Program-made: the position numbers and the translations under genes | Shown: positions 12,726 to 23,040 of the stretch, piece after piece | Layout: every line of letters begins with the position of its first letter | Numbering within the stretch: position 1 is the stretch's first letter | Assembly (NCBI GenBank): GCA_021442155.1 | Contig: JAKCPB010000333.1 | Location: forward strand, 1-64,000 | DNA from: Cymbidium sinense | Taxonomy: Eukaryota; Streptophyta; Magnoliopsida; Asparagales; Orchidaceae | Reading direction: 5' to 3' | Length of the DNA: 64,000 nt | The notes under the pieces: generated by a model | What the model saw: the letters and a program-made list of their open reading frames with translations, nothing else | The model's database searches: none | What the model was told of the DNA's origin: nothing

Positions 12726-13500
12726 TCATATTATGAATGGGATACATCTTTGATGTTTTTTGGAGAATTTGGATACATGAGCAACATAGTTCCATTTTAC
12801 ATGGTGTATGAAGTTTGGAGAGGTGGGATCATCTCTTGTGTCAAGGAGATCTCAAGTCATTTATAGTTCATGTGGTTGACATATATGAGGATGTTCTATC
12901 TCCCTCAAAATCAACAAGTCTATTCTTGTTATGACCAAATTTTAAAAATGGGGAAAGAAAGAGAAAAAAATGGTGAAAAAGAAGATAAAGGGGCTAAAAT
13001 GACTTGGAGGAGGAAGTGAAACCTGACATTAGATTCTACCCATAGTTCATTACTTCTTTGAACTTTAGTGTAGGATGCTGATAGGAAAACCTCCTTATTT
13101 CAATAAAAGATATGTCCCTCTTAAGGTACATGTTATAGACTTAGAATCTAGTTCATAGGATGAGTCTTATATGGTTAGCACCACCACTCTTCTCGGTTGA
13201 TTACTTGAGACACTTAAGCGATAAATGAAGATCGGCTCCAAAGCAAAGCATAAGTGTACCCAAGTTTATATGTAAATTAGTTAGACATTAGTTAGACAGC
13301 TCAACCCACTTTCTCTCAAAATCTTTGATTGGTAGTTAAAAGCCCTAAGTCATCCATGATGTGAAGACAGAGGTTCTTTAGAATCATCCTCAAGTCAAGA
13401 AGTTGATGAATAACTTGATGATGATTTATATAAGATTAAATAAATTACCTTTTGTTTGGTACTTTCCTTTTGTTCATAATTTAGGAAAAGGTTAATACAT
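12726..13500 (+). pseudogene. E1: protease-RT linker, first (degraded) copy
   Basis: DNA from about 12726 aligns with E3 at 58470-59300 and with the following segment of E1 (13510-14380). Shared landmarks in order are GGATACATGAG, TCAAGGAGATCTCAAG, CATATATGAGGATG, CTCAAAATCAACAAGTCTAT, a GA-rich purine run, and TTAGAATCTAGTTCATAGGA. In related elements this stretch follows the protease and encodes a motif of the LGRPWIH type, then a variable linker. The offset to the second copy is about 773 bp at the left end and about 910 bp at the right, so each copy has gained or lost sequence since duplication. Stops occur in all frames. Confidence 0.7.
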
Positions 13501-13509
13501 TTCAAACAG

Positions 13510-14375
13510 ATAAATACTTTCAATGCTTTGCTTGGGAGACCATGGATACATGAGAACAACATAGTTTCATCCTCTCACATATGAAGTTTGTGAGATATGG
13601 GATAGTCTCTATGTCAAAGGAGATCTCAAGCCATTTATAGTTCACAAGATCGACATATATGAGGATGCAGCTTACTACTTTTCTCAAAATCAACAAGTCT
13701 ATTCTCGTGAACTTGGCCAAAGTTTAAAAATAAAAAAGAAAAAAGAAAAAAGAAAAGAAAAAGAAAGAGAAAAAGAAAAAGAAAAGAAAAGAGAACATGA
13801 AAAAGAAAATAAAAGAGAGCGTAAATAGACTTGGAGGAAGTAGAGCATGACATAAGATTCCACCACCATTGTTACTCCATTCAAACATATGGGTAGGACG
13901 ACCTCCACTAGTAGGAAGAGGGTTCGAGTCCCAAGTGCGAAAAACCTCATTATTGGTGACCCAATGGAAGATATGCCCAGCTACTAGGAGTACACCTACT
14001 ATCCTTATAGACTTAGAATCTAGTTCATAGGATGAGTCTTTTATGGTTAGCACACCAGCCAGTTCTTCTCAGTAGTAGATTTTCTTGGAGGTGAGACTTA
14101 AGGCAGATAGCGATGAAGACCGTGATCTAAAGCAAAGCATAAGTATATTCATGTCTATATGTGAAATAATTAGGTACCAGTTGGGAACATTAGCTCTAAC
14201 CCCACTTGTCTCTAAAAAAGCTGAGGGTTTGGTAGTTAAGGAAGTCTCTAAGTCATCCACAGGTATGAAGACTCAGAGGTTCTTTCTAGGAGCATCATCC
14301 TTAAGTCAAAAAGTTGATGTAGAACTTAAGGATGATTCATATAAAGATTTAATAGAATTACTTTTTGATTGATAC
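13510..14375 (+). pseudogene. E1: protease-RT linker, second copy
   Basis: This is the better-preserved duplicate of 12726-13500. Near 13520-13550 a CTTTGCTTGGGAGACCATGGATAC stretch corresponds to the LGRPWI region that closes the Tat protease. The following sequence carries a long purine run (13730-13812). The frame at 14085-14372 (95 aa, including SISIFMSICEIIRYQLGTLA) continues toward the RT region. The open frames on the opposite strand here, rich in Phe and Ser, are mirror images of the purine run and not genes. Confidence 0.7.
13730..13812 (+). repeat. Purine-only AAAAGAAA tract
   Basis: About 80 bases of A and G only, reading as Lys/Glu/Arg codons in the element's coding sense. E3 has the equivalent tract at 58715-58770, so it is an inherited part of this element family rather than a random microsatellite. 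Confidence 0.8.
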
Positions 14376-14897
14376 TTGCCTTGTGTTCATAATTTAGCAA
14401 AGAAAGGGTTAATCCCACATACTTGCTCAAAGCATAGGTTAGACTACTTTGAAAGAATATGGAAGAATAAATGCAAAAGCTCTCAATCAGGACTGGGACT
14501 AGGATTCGATATAGTGGGTCTAGTCGATGATGATGATTACTACTTAGTCATTACCAATCATTTAGAATCTAATAGGTTCTTTTCAAATCACATTAACTCA
14601 TATGAGGAGTTGTGCTTAGAAAATTCAGATGATCTAGATGATTTTGAAGTCAAAGATCCACCACTAGATTTTGAAGAAGAGATCAAGTCAACCATCGATG
14701 AGCTCAAGGAAATTAACTTAGGAACTAAAGAAGATCCACACCCGACATACATCTGTTCTTTGTTGAATGACATTGAAACTAATGACTTTGTTAGGCTATT
14801 GACTGAGTTTAAGGACTGCTTTGTATGGAGTTATGAAGAGATGCCTAGATTGGGTCCCAATGTAGCTGTCCATAAACTAGCAATAATCCTATCATAA
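14376..14897 (+). pseudogene. E1: pol segment just upstream of reverse transcriptase
   Basis: A 173-residue open frame, the longest in the window. It holds an acidic stretch (VDDDDYYLV, then LDDFEVKDPPLDFEEE), then TIDELKEINLGTKEDP, then LLTEFKDCFVWSYEEMPRLG and VAVHKLAI. The pattern of VDELKEVNLGT followed by a FAWSY.EMPG-like motif is diagnostic of the region before the RT fingers in Tat-lineage pol. E3 has a broken counterpart at 59300-59790. The initial Met is internal, since the real polyprotein would have read through from the linker. It ends at a stop where RT should continue. Confidence 0.85.
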
Positions 14898-14929
14898 AGC
14901 TCCTAGATGCATGCGATTAGACATGGCAT

Positions 14930-15700
14930 GTCATTTTAGTTAAAGATCGATCTTGGCAATCAGAAGAAAAATATGCTACCGGTTGTAGATCTAGTTAAGA
15001 AAAGAATGGCCAAATTCACATATGTGTCAATTTTAAATAAGGCATGTTCAAAGACAAATTTCCACTACCAATCCCGGAGCTGATGGTGGACATTGCCTCA
15101 TCTCGTACAATCTTCTCTTTCATGGATGGCTCATTTGGATATAACCAAGAAAAGATAGCATGTGAAGATGAAAGAAACACTACTTTTAGAACACCGATCA
15201 AAATCTATTGCTATAAATTCATGCCTTTCAGCCTTAAAAATGTCAGCGCTACATACCAAGGGGCTATGACTCGAATCTTTGATGAACTCATTTATCATCA
15301 AGTTGAGTTTTATGTCGTTGATCTTGTGTTTAAAAGTAGGGAAAAGGTAGACCATCTCTTTGACTTGAGAGTAGTTTTTGAATAGTTAAGAAAATTTAAC
15401 CTCAAAATGAACCCCCTAAAGTGTGCATTCGGAGTAGCTTCAAAGAAATTCCTTGGGTTTATTGTCTGACACTAGGGAAGAAAATTCGATCCAAAGATGG
15501 TCAAGGCGATAATAGAAATGCCACCCCCTAAAAGTTTAACTCAACTCAGATCATTCCAACGGTAGTTGGTGTTTCTAAGAAGCTTTGTATCTAACTTATC
15601 AGGAAGATGTCAGCCATTCTCAACACTGATCAAAAAGGATGCCAAGTTCAAGTAGGATGATAAGTGTGAGCATGCCTTTGAAGACATCAAGCATTACCTG
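14930..15700 (+). pseudogene. E1: reverse transcriptase domain
   Basis: Pieces in several frames give, in order, a KKRMAKFTY..ILNKACSK start, the SFMDGSFGYNQEKIA stretch (15044-15385), then FRTPIKIYCYKFMPFSLKN, MTRIFDELIYHQVE and DLRVVF. Next come LNPLKCAFG-like and KFLGF-like pieces and a MPPPKSLTQLRSFQ-type connection around 15520-15560. The catalytic box is YVVD at about 15311-15322 instead of YVDD, so a metal-binding Asp is lost. Frame breaks at about 15040, 15386, 15470 and 15650 also rule out activity. Same order as E2 (42800-43500) and E3 (59860-60540). Confidence 0.88.
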
Positions 15701-16140
15701 ATGGCTCCACTGGTTCTAGCAACCCCTAGTCTGGACAAGCTGCTCGTACTTTACATTGCTACATTAGATGACTCCTTTGGAGCTTTGTTGGCCCAAGCTA
15801 ATGACGAAGGAAAGGAAAATGCACTCTACTACCTCAGTTGTCGCCTAATCCCTGCTAAGGCTAATTATCCACTCATTGAAAAGCATTGCCTAGTTTTAAT
15901 ATTTGCATCCCAACAGCTATAATACTATATGCTTCCTCATAAGTTAAACTTAATCTCTAGCATCGATACCTTAGAGTATCTCATGATATGGCCGACACTG
16001 ATGGTTGGCACGATGGTCCATGATCCTCTCACAGTTTGACATTACCTTCAAACCCCTTCGTGCAGTGAAAGGATAAGCATTAGCAAATTTCTTAGTAGCA
16101 CACCCACTTCCTATTGACTCTCTGCTTAGTGATGATCTCC
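15701..16140 (+). pseudogene. E1: RNase H domain of RT
   Basis: Open frame 15701-15922 reads LVLATPSLDKLLVLYIATLD, then DSFGALLAQANDEGKENALYY, then a NYPLIEKHCLVLIFASQQL stretch. This is the canonical RNase H-like domain that follows RT in Ty3/gypsy pol. The remainder (15960-16130) continues out of frame with the WSMILSQFDITF and HPLPIDSLLSDDLLDEQI-type tail leading to the second RNase H. The HY.LPHKVNLIS piece is interrupted by a stop at 15921. Confidence 0.85.
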
Positions 16141-16149
16141 TTGATGAAC

Positions 16150-16610
16150 AAATCATGAACTTAAGGGATACTAGCATTTACTGCTGGGAGATATACTTTG
16201 ATGGTGCAGCTTCTTCTCAAAAAGGAGAAAAGCCATAATCTATAATTCCAGGAAAGGTAGGGGTAGGGATAGGTCTCTTAACTCTAGACTATGATATGAT
16301 GAGATTCTCATATCATCTATCTAAATCTTACACCAACAACGAAGATGAATTTGAGGCTCTGATTGCTTGTCTGGAGTTAGCCATTATTCTAAGCATCCAG
16401 AATATCAACATCTTTGGAGATTCTTAACTAGCTATCAACCAAATTATTGGGTCTTATAAGGTTATAAAGCCCAAGCTCTATCACTACCACAAGTACACCA
16501 TAGAGTTGTTAGCCAAAATCCTAGTGGTTACAATTTATAAGATTACTCGAGGAGAGAATGTTGTGTCATATGTTTTAGCTAAGCTTGCCAAGGAGTTGGC
16601 ATGATGAGTC
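16150..16610 (+). pseudogene. E1: additional archaeal-type RNase H (aRNH)
   Basis: The sequence reads WEIYFDGAASSQ (first catalytic Asp), then after a frame break GVGIGLLTLDYDMMRFSYHL, TNNEDEFEALIACLELA, NINIFGDS (third catalytic Asp), a stop where Gln is expected, and INQIIGSYKVIKPKLYHYH. A second RNase H between the RT-linked RNase H and integrase is the hallmark of the Tat lineage and fixes the classification of E1. E2 has a cleaner copy at 44100-44432. Confidence 0.85.
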
Positions 16611-16859
16611 CATATCAATAAAGTTCCAAAATAGACAAGTCTTATCCCTTAATGATATTGAACTCATCAAAAAGTACTCTCTTGAAGGGGAGGTTGCCTT
16701 TGCCAAGAAGGACGAGGAGTTAGATTGAGGCAACCATTGATGGATTACTTAAATAAAGGCAAACTACCTCAAGAGAAGCCCTAAGCCTATCAGATGAAGT
16801 AGAGAGCACATTTCTACACTCTTGTGGATGGTGTCTTATATGAGTCATTCGATCATATG

Positions 16860-17570
16860 TGGTTATGTTATTTAGACAAGCACAGCTCATAAGATTTATC
16901 AGTATCGAGATTATGTGGAGAACCAATCCTGTTTGAAGTTGAAAGCCAAGATCAAGAGACTAGGATACCATTTGCCATCAATGATCAAAGATTGCATGGA
17001 TACTGACTGGCTACCAATGTCAAATACATGGTGTTGTCCTACACACCCAACATTCTACATCCTACATTGGCCACATGGCCATTCGAGTGTTGGCATACTG
17101 ACATAGTGGGTCTAATTGATCCTCCTTCTTCCAAGGTTCATCTTAGTTGCTACTAACTACTTTTCCAAATGAGAAAAGGTGATTCTACTCAGAGAGGTCA
17201 TAGCTTAGCATGTGCTCCTATTTTTTAGGAACCATATCATATATAGGAGTGTCTTGATGAATTATATCTGATAATGGTACTGCATTCAAGAGCACATAGA
17301 CTAAAAACTTTGCCCGTAGACACATCATAGAATGGAGATATTCTTCCATCAACTACTCGAGGGCAAACAGCATAGCAAAAGCCATCAACAAAACTCTCAT
17401 CCAAATACTAAAGAAGACACTAGACAATAGCGGTGGCATGAGAAGTTAGTTGAAGCCTTGAGCCACACCACATATAGAACTCCAACTCGGTCTACTCCTT
17501 TCTCCTTAGTGTGTATGGGTCATTCTACCATTAGAGTCCAACTTCATCACTAAGGATTGCTATGGGTAGC
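16860..17570 (+). pseudogene. E1: integrase core, degraded
   Basis: Frame pieces read TPNILHP and TWPFEC, then DIVGLIDPPSSK, then VATNYFSK, REVIA and FRNHIIYR. ISDNGTAF at about 17262-17285 carries the second catalytic Asp, and RWHEKLVEAL and TTYRTPT.STPFSLV follow. At about 17380 the helix that should hold the catalytic Glu reads IAKAINKTLIQ, with Lys in the Glu position. Many frameshifts are present. The order aRNH, integrase, C-terminal domain is intact. Confidence 0.8.
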
Positions 17571-17689
17571 ATATAGAGTAGAATGCCAAGTTTGTTAGAG
17601 CTCGAAGGTTTGGAGAGAGAGTGGGCATGGACCTCAAGTTTTACAAAGCTAAAATGATTCATGCTCACAATAAGTTGGTCGTCCTAGAT

Positions 17690-17960
17690 CTTTTCAAGTA
17701 GGAGAGCTTATTTTAGTTCTAAGATATGCTCATCATAAGATGGGAGGCAAGTTTGAAACCACTTGAGAAGGACCTTTTGCCATAGAGAAGGCCTACCAAG
17801 GAGGATCTTTTTAGCTTATTAATCGTAAGGGAGAACACCCAATGCCTCTAATCAATGGGCTCTACTTAAATAAATATTATAAATCATGTTTGAAAATAAT
17901 TATCATTAGTGAAATTTCTATTTTGAATTCAATCTCTTCCATGTTGAAAGTATTCTTATT
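17690..17960 (+). pseudogene. E1: integrase C-terminal domain and end of pol
   Basis: The sequence reads FQVGELILVLRYAHHKMGGKFET, a stop, EGPFAIEKAYQGGSF, a stop, LINRKGEHPMPLINGLYLNKY, the conserved C-terminal fold of Tat integrases. It parallels E2 at 45590-45900, which has fewer breaks. No chromodomain follows, as expected for this lineage. Confidence 0.82.
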
Positions 17961-20460
17961 TGTGAATCTGCCATGATGTGTTTAGGGTTGGTGTAAAGAA
18001 CTTGAGCAGTGTCCTATCCTTCATCGACACAACACAAGCACAAACTACACATAAACATATAAAATGAACACATATCTTTTATCCCAAGCTACTCTAAGTT
18101 GAGATACAGCCCTCAGTGGCACTCACTCAGTGGCTGCTCTAGGTTAGTCTGACGTGCTACCATGCTAGTGTGTCACCCTAGTGGTCTTCTTGCTTTGGAG
18201 TATCTAAGTCTGATATGCTTTCCTTCCTCACTTGGCCACTACACACCAAAGAGTGCCTTGTTAGGCTTGTAGGCCTTACTATATGGCCGGTAAGCTACTT
18301 CATGTTGGCTTCATATAAGAGGATGTGAGTCTGCTAAACTTTCCTCTTGGATTAGCCTTTTATACCTTGGCGGGTCAGTATATTTGAGAGGTTTAGGATA
18401 AGTCCCCTAGCTCCTTCCCTCAGTTGCTTCAAGTTTGGGTCCAATCCTTCCTCGAGCTCCACTTAGTAGTCGCCTAAATAACATCTATCCACCGTGATGA
18501 CTATTCGATGATCGGTTGCTTGAAAGTTATAAACTCACACACTTTATTTCTAGATTGATCATTGCACACTGACGAGCACCTTAGGTTGGTTGGTTCTCAC
18601 TATGCTAATGGATACACCACTCATGCTAACGGATACACCTTAAGTTGATTGGTTCTTGCATCTTTGGATACACCACTCATGGCAGATGTAAGTCTGTTAC
18701 ATTTTCTCCTTGTGTTGGCCACCGTACACCTATAGTCTTTTTTTTCTAAGGCTCAGGACAACTCCCCTAATAACACCTCCACTGTGGGCACTATATTTAA
18801 GTCACATCCTTTGTGACCCAATTTATACACTACCCGGGTTACTATCGGATTGGATAGTTCCCCTTTCCTAGTAACACCCCGTGGTTGAAGAATCCATCTG
18901 GATGTGATTCTCCCTTGGTCCTAAATCATGAGATAGGTCAAGGCCGACATTGTCCCTTTCAGTGTGGTCCCTCGCACACAAACAGGGACCATACAAACAT
19001 ATAAATAAATATATATTCTCTTGTGGATTAGAAGGACACCCCTAGTGGTACCTTTTCCCAAGCATGTATCTTATCTTTAGGGTAGTGTCACTAAAACTCC
19101 CTATAGGAATCTCTTGACTACTCTTGAGTTGATATAAGTCCCCAGCGGCATTCACTCAATAGTTGTCCCTAAGTCGAGTTCAATTTGTTGTGCTACCAAC
19201 AGGTCACCCCAATGAATGTTCCCTGCTTTAAAAGATGTAATACTGTTATGCCTTCTTCCTAGCATAGTTATTGCACACTGAAAGGCATCCTCTTATGTTG
19301 GCTAGCTCTACCCCACAGCCAGTAGACTATCCCTTTGGATTTGTAAATCTGAGATAGACAAGTCTGATATGGGCCTTCTCAATGGGTCCATCGCACACTG
19401 ACATGGTCCATAAATTAAATTTATCAAATTTGACTGAGCTCACATCCCCAGTGGATATTCCCTCAATTTGAAATCAAAATAAACTAAACAAACCATATCA
19501 AATCACATGAAATTACGATAAAATTAATCCTGACTACTTTTGAGTTGACATAAGTCCCACATTCACTCGTAGTCCTAGCTCAAGTTTGATTTGTTTATGC
19601 ATCCAAGTCACCCTAGTTCCTCACTTTTAGAAGATGTAAGTCTGTTTTGCCTTCTTCCTAGCATAGCCGTTGCACAATGAAAGGTAACCCTTGAGGTTGA
19701 CTAGCTCTACTACCCTATTATTGGTAGACTACCCCTTTGGATTTGTAAATTTGAGGTATTTCAAGGCTGATATAGCCCCTTCTCAATGGGTCTATTGTAA
19801 ACCAACAAGGTCCATACATTAACTCAGATTAAATTAAACCCAATTTGATTTTCTCTAATGGAGTTAAATCACACCCTTCTTGCTAGTGAAGCCGTAAATC
19901 ATATATAAACAAGTCAAGTAAACAAATCAAATTCAAAACCAACCTCCCCATGGACAAATTAAACCAACTCCCAGAGAGTCTAAATCAAAGAAATCCAACC
20001 AAACTCTTCTGCAGATACATCCTCAAATAAATCTATGAAATCAAACTCAAATCAATCCTGGATAGCGAACTGTTTCCCTAGTGGAAGGCTTCATATACCC
20101 GATCCCCAACATACTCAAGCCCATATCTCTAACAAATATGCCTCCACATAAATTAAAATAAAATAAATTAAAGTCAATTCAATCTTAATCCCATGTGGAT
20201 TATAGATTCTTTTACCCACTGGATCTTCTTTCCCTAAATCATATAATCAAATCAACTTCAAACCTTATCCCCAGTAGATTTTCTTCTTTTATTCCCTCGA
20301 CATAGACCCCTCACATGTCATGTGCAGTGCATGTGTGATCCCCTAGTGGATCTCCATCTATGTCCTTGACATTGAATTCTCATCAAATCTTATTACTTCT
20401 CTTACACAGGCTTATAATACTTCAACCAAAAGCCTAATAATGTATCCATTCAAATTACAT
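17961..20460 (+). repeat. E1: 3' non-coding region with ~415 bp tandem repeats
   Basis: No coding sequence follows pol. Sequence near 18000-18470 matches E2 at 45900-46250. Further on, units repeat with landmarks CATTCACTC..TAGT, a TCACCC element, AGATGTAA..CTG, TGCCTTCTTCCTAGCATAG, TTGCACA.TGAAAGG, TTTGGATTTGTAAAT and CTTCTCAATGGGTC. Two clear units run about 19141-19425 and 19545-19840, about 405-415 bp apart. Weaker ones lie at 18110-19000, and related units occur in E3 at 60600-61450. Tandem repeats between pol and the 3' LTR are a known habit of Tat-lineage elements. The region stops at a satellite near 20460 with no LTR visible. Confidence 0.75.
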
Positions 20461-21860
20461 CATCTTAACATTGAAATCAGCATTTTATAATTTTGTGATG
20501 GTGCAAGCTCAAACTAACTATAAAAAATCATGCTAAGCATATTATAGTGTTAATTAACAGACTTTATTATATTATAATATATGATGTTATATTATAATTT
20601 GCTATAATATAATATACTATCTAACATTACACCTCATTAGAATCACTTAAAAGGAAAAAATAACAAAACTTTCCCAAAATATAAATAATGTTTATTTTAG
20701 ATGTAAAATTATTATTTTTCTATTAGAGATGGTACAAAATAGCTTAATTTTGGTGTTGGTTCTTGGTGAGTGCTGTGAATTTGGCCAAATTCTTCCATCT
20801 CAACCTTCAAATTAACATTTTTGTGAGTTTTGAGCCAATGTATTATAATAGAAGTAAAACATACTAAAATGTACAATAACATTTAGTAACACACCACCAC
20901 ATTCATATATTTTTGAAGTTATATTATTACGTTCATTATATTTTAATATGCTTTCATATAATATATTATCTTACATTACACCTTAAAATGAATCACTTTA
21001 ATGAAAAAAATTATAAAATTTGGTTGAAAAATGAACATTTATTTTGGATGAAAAATTTCATTCTTTTGATTAAATGACACACCATAGCACACCCCCAATG
21101 ATGTTCCATAAAGCTTACCTTAAATATGGCCAAATCTCATCATCTCACCCTATAAATCAGTATTTTTATGAATTATACTAGTGCAAACTCTACTACATCA
21201 TACTATAACAAACTAAAATATGTTAAACAATAAGTAGTAATACACAATAGTATGCTATAATGCATGATGCTACTATGTTATGGCATCTATATTATAATAC
21301 ACTATAACATATTATATTATATTATATTGCATATGACATCACAAGGAATTGCTTAAGATAAAAAATCATAAAATTAGTCTAAATAATAAAAAATAATATA
21401 TTTTAGTCGTATCACTTACACATTTTAAATTGAAAAAATATATTTTGATGTCATGCCTTACCTATTATGAATTTGGCCAAATTTCTTAATTTTAAAGTAT
21501 AAATCAAAATTTTTATAAATAATGCTAGTGTAGGCTCAATTGCATGATTATAAAATATTAAAAGAATCTAAGATGCAGAATATATTTGATATATGATGAT
21601 GCAATATCTATAATATTTATTTGAACATAAAATCTTACATTTTTTAGTGGCATAGTACCTTTGGTACTACAACCTAATTCCCACTTCAAATTTAACAAAT
21701 TTCATCATGATTTATTAAATTAATATTTTATGATTTATATTAATATAGAATATAATACCATAATATACTAAAACATTTCAAAACATCTTATAACATCCAA
21801 AAACACATCTACATGCTCAAATATATGATGCTTTATACTATAATATAATTTTATAATATA
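20461..21860. repeat. AT-rich satellite, ~345 bp units, about four copies
   Basis: A landmark reading GAATTTGGCCAAATTCTTC.. followed by CAT.TTTTATAA/TGA..ATGCTAGTG recurs at about 20777, 21123 and 21469 (346 bp steps), with shortened units before (20461) and after (about 21697). Each unit also has a palindrome-rich TATATTATAATATA stretch and a CTTACATTACACCT..ATGAATCACTT-like segment. No coding potential is visible. It lies between the 3' region of E1 and the telomeric array. I do not recognise the family. Confidence 0.82.
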
Positions 21861-21865
21861 ATTTA

Positions 21866-22302
21866 GGTTTAGGGTTTAGGTATTCAAATCTCTAATAGTC
21901 AAGGGAAAGCCTCTTGAATATATTTTCTTACTATGATGTTAGGATTAGGTCATTCTTAGATCTACTCATTTTATTCAAGGTTTAGGGTTTAGGGTTTAGG
22001 GTTAGTTTAGGGTTTATGGTTTAGGGTTTAGGGTTAGTGTAGGGCTTAGGTTAGTTAATTTAGGGTTTAGGGTTTAAGGTTTGGAGTTTAAGGTTTAGGG
22101 TTTAGGGTTTAGGGTTGTCAGTTTTAAGGTTTATGGTTTATGGTTATAGGGTTTAGGGTTTAGGATTTAGGGTTTAGGGTTTAGGGTTTAGGGTTTAGTG
22201 TTTAGGGTTTTGGGTTTAGGTTTTAGGGTTTAGGGTATAGGGTTTTGGTTTTTGGTTTAGGGTTTAAGTTTTAGCTTAGGGTTTAGGGTTTAGGATTTAA
22301 GG
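21866..22302 (+). repeat. Interstitial TTTAGGG array
   Basis: A short GGTTTAGGGTTTAGG start is interrupted by about 100 bp of unrelated sequence (21885-21975). TTTAGGG heptamers then run to 22302, where a T-run begins the first glycine-rich gene fragment. Confidence 0.9.
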
Positions 22303-22807
22303 TTTTTTTTAACAGAGAATAAATTTATTTTCAATATATTTTTTTTTTCTTTTTGATTTCATTAACCAAGTAGCACCCCAAATTTTTTAAGATGCAAGCA
22401 ACGACATAGCTAAAAAATGAGCACCCATAGAGCAAATAAAAAACCCTATATAAGTAGAACCTTCTCTACAATAAAGACATAGTTTCATAAGTAGTAGATC
22501 AGATCATTCATTCTTTAGTTTCTCCACTTCCCATCAAAACCACCACCACCTCTTAAGTAGCTAGATCCGCCATCATATCCTCAATCTCTCTCTCTGCCAC
22601 CACCACTGTTGTAACCTCCGTTGCTCCTCCCACCTCCATAATCACCATTGCTCTGACCACCACCTCCAAATTCACTAGCACCTCCAAATCCCCCACCACC
22701 ACTATGATAACCATCGCCACTGCCTCCTCCTTCACCTCCACTGTGAGATCTAGATTGATTTTAGTTGACGGTGACATTCCTATTATTAAAGTTATACACA
22801 TTCTTAG
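22303..22807 (-). pseudogene. Copy 1: 3' end of a glycine-rich RNA-binding protein gene (truncated)
   Basis: On the minus strand the sequence starts abruptly after telomeric repeat and reads, with frame breaks, NFNNRNVTVN (NVTVN coded at about 22764-22778), QSRSHSGGEGGG and then a Gly-rich tail (GGGGFGG.SEFGGGG, SNGDYGGGRSNGGYNSGGG). It ends at a stop, followed by about 230 bp of AT-rich 3' UTR and an A-run (T-run 22303-22310 on plus). An ITVNEAQSR-like strand followed by a Gly/Ser/Tyr tail is how the RRM ends in plant GR-RBPs of the GRP7 type. The RRM RNP motifs are absent, so the copy is 5'-truncated. The 82-residue frame at 22553-22801 is a shifted reading of the same stretch. Confidence 0.62.
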
Positions 22808-23040
22808 GGATTACAGTTAGTTTAGAGTTAAGGGTTTAGGGTTTAGGATTAGTTTAGGGTTTAGGATTAGTTTAGGGTTTAGGGTTAAGGGATTGGGGTT
22901 TGGTGTTTAAGGTTTAGGGTTGTAGGTTTTAAAGTTTAGGGTTTAGGGTATAGGGTTTAGGGTTTCAGGGTTTAGGGTTTAGGGTTTAGAGTTTTGGGTT
23001 TAGGATTATAAGTTTGGGGGGAGGGAGTTAAGGGTGTGAT
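22808..23040 (+). repeat. Interstitial TTTAGGG array
   Basis: TTTAGGG and TTTAGGATTAG variants follow the gene fragment directly, and the fragment's 5' edge (CCCTAAGAATG on minus) merges into the repeat. The array degenerates at about 23000-23040 just before a boundary motif at 23055. Confidence 0.88.

Noticed and set aside
13635..14053. Overlapping minus-strand frames rich in Phe/Ser/Leu
   Set aside because: Mirror of the purine tract and of the E1 linker on plus.
14376..17960. Host genes encoding RNase H-like or integrase-like proteins
   Set aside because: The order gag-protease-RT-RNase H-aRNH-integrase, repeated in three damaged copies, identifies retrotransposon pol rather than domesticated genes.
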